From contig JAMJFZ010001133.1 in assembly GCA_026225945.1 (NCBI GenBank), forward strand, positions 8,576,501 through 8,640,500: 64,000 nucleotides of DNA, written 5' to 3'. Each line of letters begins with the position of its first letter. Position 1 is the first letter of the stretch. Shown piece after piece: positions 57,341 to 64,000 of this stretch. Both the position numbers and the translations under genes were made by a program. The notes under the pieces were generated by a model. The model saw only the letters and a program-made list of their open reading frames with translations. It had not been told where the DNA came from and did not search any database. This stretch comes from Cricetomys ansorgei (taxonomy: Eukaryota; Chordata; Mammalia; Rodentia; Nesomyidae).

Positions 57341-58102
57341 AAAACTGATAGCCTTCAGCAGCCATAAATCTATCCTTATAGAGAGAAAAGAAAAGATTTC
57401 TAATTCTGCTGGCAGTCAGTTTGAGCATGTGGAAAAAAAAATACAATACAAAACTGTGAATTAAAATCACATTTTTCTTTCATTCGGAAAAATACATACA
57501 GTTCTCTGAGGAAACATCAAACATGATTTAAAAAAAAAAAAAAAAAAAGATTAAAGGCACACACACACAAAAAGTGACACTGGCAGGAGACTGCATGAAC
57601 TTGCCAAAGTAGAATGCAAAACTATGCTTAAATTTTTAGGAGTTAAAAGCAAAAAACAAGAGGGATAATTGGTATTTCCGGACCTTGAGGACTTACTTCA
57701 GCAGGGCATATGGTTTCATTTTGAGGTCTCAAGCTTTTAATGAAAACGTTACCATTTCTGTAGGTAGCTTCATTCCTGGAAGAAAAGAGTTAATTAAACT
57801 GGATTAGGCCAACGGATTTTGATTTTTATCTTATCTTTTGGCCTTTGCCTTTTTTTACAGGACATTAGGAGATTCTTTGAAAAAGATAGGACAGAAAAGC
57901 AAAACCTTTTAGATTTTGGCTGTGTGACATTCATTTCAAATACTGTGTTCTGAATTTCCGAATCCCTTGGAGTGTTTCTTTGCTGGGAGAGTCAAGAAGT
58001 TACAGTGGCATGTGATTTAATTCAGTGTTTCTTTTCTCAGGAATCCAACCAGTTAAGCAAACAAAGACTCCAAAATTCCTTGCCAGAAATTGCTCAGGTT
58101 TA
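57341..58102. other. Unique DNA with (A)19 run
   Basis: An uninterrupted A run at 57530-57548 is followed by a short CA run (57560-57570); these may be the tail of a lost SINE. Nothing else recognised. Confidence 0.5.
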
Positions 58103-58505
58103 GGGCTGGGAAGATAGTATGTAAAGTTTTTGACATACAAGTAAGAAAACCTGAGCTCAATCCCAGAACCCACACTGAAAGAAAGAACAGTCTGGGTGTG
58201 GCAGCAGGCTCCTGTAAAACTAGGTAGGGCTAGACATCTAGCCAGAGGAGGCTCCCTGGGGTCTCCCTGACCAGCCAATGTAACACACATGGCAGCTTCC
58301 AAGACAGAGAGAGACCCTGTGTCCAAAGACAAGAATGGAGAGTACTCCAGGCATGGTAGTTCAAGTTGTTATATGGCAAAAACATTACCATGCATACCTG
58401 CCCATATGTGTACACTAAAATACACAAACACTATCATGCACACATGTATACTAGCATACACACATGCACTAGCATACACACAGATGTGTAAACATTCACA
58501 AGCAT
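58103..58505 (+). mobile_element. B4 SINE with extended CA/CACATG tail
   Basis: Head 'gggctgggaagatagtatgt' and 'gagctcaatcccagaaccca', B1-like arm 'gtctgggtgtggcagcaggc', 'ccagaggaggctccctgggg', 'gacagagagagaccctgtgt' and a degenerate CACATG/CATACA tail (58385-58500). Confidence 0.8.
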
Positions 58506-58640
58506 GCATGGCATGAAGTGGCTTACTTTTAGGATTTGTTTGGTTTTTCGTTTTTTGTTTTTTTGTAATTAGAAACGCACATTCAAACCTAACATTAAAG
58601 TCCAGGATGATCTCATCACACTTGCTAAAGCACAAAACAT

Positions 58641-58642
<2 letters not shown>

Positions 58643-58673
<31 letters not shown>
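58643..58673. repeat. (TG)n microsatellite
   Basis: About 15 uninterrupted TG units. Confidence 0.97.
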
Positions 58674-58674
<1 letters not shown>

Positions 58675-58891
58675 CAACATGCTGTTTTAATGTAATGGTC
58701 TATTTTAAAGTTATATGAAATTTTCAGCTCATAGAAGTATACACAAAATATGAGAATATTAATAATTATACTCTATGCAGTTTAAAAAGTTAAACAATAT
58801 ATAAAAAGCAGATCAAAAGCATGGTTTAGGCCCAAGAAAACTAGATCATTCAACATAAACCAAGCCCCTTGCTTGCTTCCTTTTTTAAACA

Positions 58892-58924
58892 TGTGTGTGT
58901 GTGTGTGTATGTGTGTGTGTGTGT
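58892..58924. repeat. (TG)n microsatellite
   Basis: About 16 TG units with one A interruption. Confidence 0.97.
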
Positions 58925-59059
58925 TAAATAAACAGGCCATGGTAATAGTCATGTGAGTATCTCTCACATGCCCTATTACCTTCCAAATCTCAATGACCAG
59001 TAATCATCCTTCCAAATAAGAAAACTCAATGCTACCCTATACCCTGAGATTGAACCAAT

Positions 59060-60330
59060 AGGAATTTGATAAACTTTTGTTTTAAAAGATGTTTTCAATC
59101 TAAATTTCTTTCAGCTGGGCCTCGAGGCAAAAAATAATTTCCCAATGCTACAATAATTTTCCCAGCGAAAGAAAAGGACAGCGATAACATGATAAGAACA
59201 AACAAAAACAAAAACAAAAAATCCTACCGAAAACTGCTCAAAGATGAGAGAGCAACAGGAGGGGAAGGACTTAACTATGTACAGTGCTTCCCATTTACCC
59301 CTAGATTTTTCCCTTTCATTTTCTTCCTAAAGCTTGATAAAGTTCAAATCCTTTCAATAGGCTATTTGTCTAAATGAGACAGCCCTAGAACAAGCCTTTG
59401 TGCACAGAAACCGAGATAAGAATGTTTGTTTTAATTTGTCTCTTGAAATGCATGCTCATATTTCATTAAATGAAATTCCTTTTGAACCTTTTCCTTTATT
59501 AAAGAGGAAAGGTCAAAAATCTACCCAAATCCATGTAGTGAATTAAATTCTGACACATCTTTGACAAAATTGACTCTAGAAATTTCTCCAGCAAAGCTAC
59601 ACCCTTCATCGTGTATCTCATAACCCAATAACAAGAAGACATAAGCTTTTAAAACACAGAGATTATGGTTCATACATAAATGGTTTGTTTGAATTTTCCA
59701 ATGAAACTTTCACAAAGTGTTTCAGCCTGTTGGCAGTTTCTGAATTCAGTCTTAATTTAATGTTCGTAAATTACTTATTTGTCTTCCACTACTGGTAGAA
59801 AGTGACTAAATGAGGGTCCCTTCTAGGAAAAGAATGACCCTCAGTTGACTAATGAACAAGCTTGCTGTTAATGGCCTCCCCTGCTGTGAGTCTGTCACAC
59901 TGCAACATCTTTAGTTGGGAACAACTGGTGTCTGATTTAAAAGCTTAATTCTGGGGAGGCATTAAGCTTGTCTGATCTGTTCTTCATTTGTATTTCCTAT
60001 GGCCAAATAGGTTTCAGTTCACACTTGCAATATTTCTTCCTGTTCATCTTAAGCTCCTAAGAAAAAGAAAGAAATGAAGAAATGATCTTGGAGTTTAGGA
60101 GAATTACTTTTTCATTCTAGGTGGGCATGACAGCCGTCACCACATGGCTTGCTACTTCTGGGTAGTTTCTTACTAATTAGCATGTCTTTATGCGAATTGT
60201 TTTCTGCATGTGGCATTTGGGACTCTTCCTAAAGTGAAATGCATGCACATACTAGTGGTTGTGAATCCAATATTCATTCAATTCGTCTGTCTGGAGAATG
60301 GAAGTTTAAAAGAATAGCAATGTGGGTTAA
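59060..60330. promoter_or_regulatory. Candidate conserved non-coding (enhancer-like) block
   Basis: About 1.3 kb free of recognised repeats. It holds a 17-bp palindrome atttcatt-a-aatgaaat (59460-59476) and a 9-bp inverted repeat aagcttaat (59941-59949) with attaagctt (59961-59969), plus many TAAT/ATTA words typical of homeodomain-bound DNA. No coding frame beyond 62 codons. The regulatory reading is inference. Confidence 0.35.
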
Positions 60331-60756
60331 CCTCCATTTATAAATAGAAATCCTCTCCTGCCCAGGTTTACAGTACATGGAGCTTTGAGATTATAAAAGT
60401 CATCATAAAATTTAAGAACTGTCTTAGAATGTTTACTTAGTGATGAACTGTCAGAAGCCTTAGTCTGCTGCAGGGGTGGAGTGAGGTGGAGAGGGGTTTC
60501 AGGTTAAAGGAAAACCACCTTGAGACAGGACCTAGAAATATGTTGGCCTGTGCATTTTCTAGAGTGACAGAAGAGTTATAGCGCATGACAATTTCATTCA
60601 GATGGTTAGAACTGTAGTTTAGTTATGAAAAGAGGCATGTTTTGTCTTCTTCAAAGTAACTGTGAGGTGAGGTAAGGAGGCCTGAGTAAAACAATAGTTT
60701 CATTCTAAGACACAAGAGATTTACACTTTTTTGAGATATTAAAACATTTTATTATT
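60331..60756. other. Unique DNA
   Basis: Nothing recognised. GAGGTG-rich words at 60475-60500. Confidence 0.5.
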
Positions 60757-60915
60757 TGTGTGTGTATGTGTGTGTGTGTGTGTTCACATGTGTGTCTATA
60801 TATGAGCCCAGGAATACCTGTGTGAAAGCCAGGGCACAACGCTGAAGAGTTGAACTCAGGTCATCAGGAGTTTTCCTAAGTGCTTTAATGCCCTGAGCTA
60901 TCTTCCCAGCTCATT
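60757..60915 (-). mobile_element. B3-like SINE, reverse, with (TG)n tail
   Basis: (TG)n 60757-60783, then 'gtgtgaaagccagggcacaa', 'cgctgaagagttgaactcag', 'gtcatcaggagttttcctaa' and 'ctgagctatcttcccagctc'. Confidence 0.85.
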
Positions 60916-61564
60916 AGGCAGATTTTAAAGAAGACAATTTTGTCCTGAAAATAAAAAGAAATTCCAAGAGTCTGGCAAGAGAAGACCCTGCCCTATCACT
61001 GGGAGGAAGGACACACCAGTCACATGATCTGAGTCTTCTTGTATTAACAAGTCATCCTCCCTTAATCCTTCCAGAATTTTCTAGAAGCTTGGTGTTTTTT
61101 TCTTAGAATTCTGAGCTCTGTCATATTATAGCATATTGTTTATTCAATATTACATATTCAGTATTACTGTTTTTTATTTTATACTGTTTATTAATCTTTC
61201 TTGGAAAAATAACATATAGCCTAACACATAAGAGAACCTGTATTAAAGCTACATTCACTTCTGTGTAGTATATGAACTTTGAACAGCCACTGTATCTGGC
61301 GCTAGAACTATTGCCAGAAGGTCACCTTCCTTAGCTTTTAGAACCAGCTTTTCTGAGTGTGGATGGCTACAGCCTTCTTGGATGCAGAAAGAATGCTAGT
61401 TCAGAGTACCAGAAATTGTCTATTCAATTACCCATGGATAGAGAAGTTGTTCAGATTTGACTTCGCCCACTGAGATCTTTGTGTTGAAAGCACTAGAATG
61501 TATTAATGCTAGTATGGTGATACTCCCATGGTCTCCTCTCCCAGAGTAAGTACTGATCAAGGAA
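60916..61564. other. Unique DNA
   Basis: Nothing recognised. Confidence 0.5.
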
Positions 61565-61760
61565 TACCTTGCCTGGGATCTTAACTTGGCCTTTAAAACC
61601 CCATTAGGTTGGCCCACTGAAGTTGGGGGCTGGTGCACTGTGGAAGTTCTCTTCATTAAGCAGTTACGAACTTTGTATCAGCGAGTGGTGCTTTTCCTTA
61701 ATAAAACACATGGAAACCAAACAAACTTTGAGTCAGTCCAACAGAGGCTTGATCCTCTGC
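61565..61760 (+). mobile_element. Possible degenerate LTR remnant
   Basis: 'ggcctttaaaaccccattag' resembles a TATA region, and 'cttttccttaataaaacaca' about 110 bp downstream resembles a polyadenylation region, an LTR-like layout. No defined ends, TSD or named family. The 110-codon plus frame (61586-61918) runs into the AT repeat and is not called. Confidence 0.25.
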
Positions 61761-61872
61761 AAAATGGATCAGGCTTACACAACATGATTGTTTCCTGTTC
61801 CCTGAATGAACCAGTTCAAGTTATTAATATTTCCATTTACATATTGTATGAAACTCAAGTTATTAATAAAAG

Positions 61873-61924
<52 letters not shown>

Positions 61925-61932
61925 TATTATAC
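61873..61932. repeat. (AT)n microsatellite
   Basis: About 22 uninterrupted AT units, then shorter TATA blocks. Capable of cruciform extrusion. Confidence 0.97.
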
Positions 61933-62039
61933 AGGAGTAGAGGCCATTAGTATTGCATTCATATAAAGAATCTGGCTACATTTTTCTAGCACTCAGTATA
62001 GCTTTCTTAAAGTTAAAATTCTTAAGATTTTAAATTAAA

Positions 62040-62530
62040 ATATAGTTACATCATTTGCACCTTTACTTCCTTCCCTCTATTCCATGTGATCTCTCTCAAA
62101 ACCATAGCCTCTTTTTTATATTATTGTTACACACACAAACACACAAACACACACACACACACGCACGCACACACGCACACATGCACACACACACAGTCTT
62201 TCAGTCTGTTTAGTTTTACTTGAATATATGTGATTTCAGGGTTGATCACTGGCTTTGGAGAACCAATTAGGGGTTCATATCTGAGGAAGATTACTTCTCC
62301 TGCTCTCAGCATCCCTTATTTCCAAAAGTTCTTTGTCTACTAGTAAGACTCATGAAATTTCCTCCTTCTGTTATGTCTATTGGTGTTGTATTTCTTTACG
62401 TATTGTTTAAATAGCAATATTGTTGGGGTATTATGTTTCTAGAACACACAATCTCACAGAAGATTTCCTGGTCCTCAGGCTCTTATACTCCTTGTGCCCA
62501 ACTTTTGGTTTCATTTAATTGTCTTGGGCC
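62040..62530 (-). mobile_element. LINE-1 (Lx-type) 3' end, reverse, with (CA)n insertion
   Basis: 'ctctcaaaaccatagcctct', a CA run (62129-62195), 'gatttcagggttgatcactg', 'ctgctctcagcatcccttat' and 'cacaatctcacagaagattt' match the rodent LINE-1 3' region in reverse and parallel the copy at 10220-10425. No ORF2. Confidence 0.8.
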
Positions 62531-63774
62531 TTGTTTTCAACAGCTTCAATTAAACCTACTCTAGGGCAAATAATCAACAAAGAGATTTGCAGCTATGTTG
62601 TTAACTAGAAGAATGAGCTAAATGTCAATTACTTCTCATGTGCAAATAAGGAAACATGATGAGCATCGTATTGGAATTATCAATGCAGTATCTTGATAAC
62701 TGGCTATCTGGGGATGTGATTGTAATTTTGGCTTTCCACACCCTTATTAAACAGCAACAGATGAGCATGGATACATCTTTGCTGCTGTGGATGCTGTTAG
62801 AATGAGCTAGGGAATAGGGTCTAAAAAGTATTGGTGCAAAATTCTTAAAAGCACCTTGTTGGTAGCTTGCTCAGTAGCATTTGTTTTTCTAATGCTAAAT
62901 GCAGAAATAATATATTCCGTATGAAATAAGTTAAGCGCAAATACAACCAGAGAAAATTTAGGTCAGTCCAAGACATTTGTCCTCTCCTTTTGGCTCCTGG
63001 CCTTAACTGTTTTGATATCCTGCTGATCTGAGGGTAGCACCTCTCACCCTCTGAGCCCTTTTTCCCCTTAGCCTACATTAATTGGCAGGAATAGGAAATG
63101 AAATTTCAATAAATTTTTCCAGGAAGTTTTAATTTGACATACAAACTTGTTTGAAATATATGCTACTGAGCCCTCATTTTGCTGAATATACTAGTTATAG
63201 TCCTGTATCACTGAAGACTACAGAATCTTTTCAAGTTCACTTTAAATGTTTAAAGCTTTTATATGGCATCTGTAAATTATTTAGTTAAACCATGAATTTA
63301 AATGTTAGTGAGACTTTAATAAGCATGTGTATGTCAAAGAAGATTTGGCAGGAAACCATAAAATGTATACTAATATGGTCATGCATCTTTCTAATAAAAT
63401 GAGATGTTCTTGATTTTTGTCAAAAATTTATATTATAGAATTCTTCATGTTGACCTCATAAGTATATATTTATATAAATCTAACTGAATTAGAAATTCAT
63501 ATTACTTTTTCCCTTAGAAATACATAATTTATCAATCGTGACTTTGAGATTATTCTCATAGGTTATCACAAATCTGTTAAGTCATCTTCTGAGATTTGAA
63601 TTAAGTGGTCGTTTTCACCACGGTGTAGCACACAATGTTATCCTTACTTTGTTTCATCTTACCATTTGCCAAATGTCTAAAAATACATTTTTCTGTACTT
63701 TATGTAGATAAGCAGAGAAACAGGCACTCTGAATACTCACTGTCTTCAGTATGCACTGGACCAAAGTCAAATAA
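62531..63774. other. 1.2 kb unique AT-rich DNA
   Basis: Nothing recognised. Confidence 0.5.
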
Positions 63775-63860
63775 GAGTGAGGTTGTATGTGCCTGAAAAC
63801 CCAGCACTCCTCAGGCCAGCCTGGGCTACATGGTGACATTGTGTCTTAGAAAAAAAGGAG
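63775..63860 (+). mobile_element. B1 SINE fragment with internal deletion
   Basis: 'gaggttgtatgtgcctgaaa', 'acccagcactcctcaggcca', 'gcctgggctacatggtgaca' and an A-rich tail. The B1 middle is missing. Confidence 0.75.
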
Positions 63861-64000
63861 AAGAATACAAGAGTTGAGAGAGCAAAAGCCAGGGGAGTAT
63901 AAGGAAGAGAGGAGACAAAAAGAAAAAAATAGTGTCATGGTCTTATATGATCTGGGAATTAATACTGGGGAACGCAGTACTAACAATGAAGGAGACTAAC
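63861..64000. other. Purine-rich unique DNA to window end
   Basis: GA-rich on plus, continuing the B1 tail. Nothing else recognised. Confidence 0.5.

Noticed and set aside
57530..57570. A19 run as a second processed-pseudogene tail
   Set aside because: No AATAAA at the right distance, no recognisable upstream coding or UTR sequence and no TSD found.

Overview
This window is a stretch of nuclear genome from a muroid rodent (mouse, rat, hamster or deer-mouse group; I cannot fix the species). The diagnosis rests on its interspersed repeats: B1 SINEs, B2/B3-type SINEs, B4 (ID head fused to a B1-like body with a CA-rich tail), ID elements, rodent LINE-1 3' ends and rodent class III (ERVL/MaLR-type) LTRs. 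The older mammalian families MIR and L2, and an MLT1/MST-like LTR, are also present. The DNA is AT-rich and full of CA/TG microsatellites. I see no bacterial-type operon, no rRNA or tRNA gene, no CRISPR array and no convincing functional protein-coding exon. It reads as intergenic or deep intronic DNA.

The one clear gene-derived object is a processed pseudogene on the minus strand (about 25688-28068). It is a retrocopy of the mRNA for KIAA1191 (p33MONOX). It has a recognisable 5' UTR, a CDS remnant (27763 down to 26858) with in-frame stops, a 3' UTR carrying an AATAAA signal, a 12-base poly(A) tail (poly-T on the plus strand) and a perfect 11-bp target-site duplication. A B1 and an ID element later landed in its 3' UTR.

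Layout. 1-11.7 kb: AT-rich DNA with B4/B3 SINEs, two rodent LTRs (2267-2733 and 7800-8210, the latter with TSD) and MIR/L2 fossils around 3.6-4.1 and 9.1-9.8 kb. 12.8-14.5 kb: two LINE-1 3' ends in opposite orientation. 14.5-25.6 kb: sparse SINEs, long microsatellites, and LTRs at 16.3, 20.0 (ORR1-like, with TSD) and 24.2 kb. 25.7-28.1 kb: the pseudogene. 28.9-45.7 kb: scattered LTRs, B1, B2, B4 and ID-B1 dimers, and a repeat-free, motif-rich segment at 34.65-35.24 kb. 45.7-52.4 kb: unique DNA, a B4, an MLT1/MST-like LTR, and an ancient mammalian repeat split by a B2. 53-60.3 kb: several repeat-poor, higher-complexity blocks that are candidate conserved non-coding (enhancer-like) DNA, separated by B4 and B1 copies. 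60.8-64 kb: a B3, an AT microsatellite, a LINE-1 3' end and a B1 fragment.

There is no set of genes acting together here. What the window records is insertion history: nested elements, target-site duplications and microsatellites grown inside SINEs and LTRs. No undescribed biological system is evident. Repeat identities come from recognising family consensus sequences by eye; boundaries are usually good to about 5-20 bp unless a TSD fixes them.
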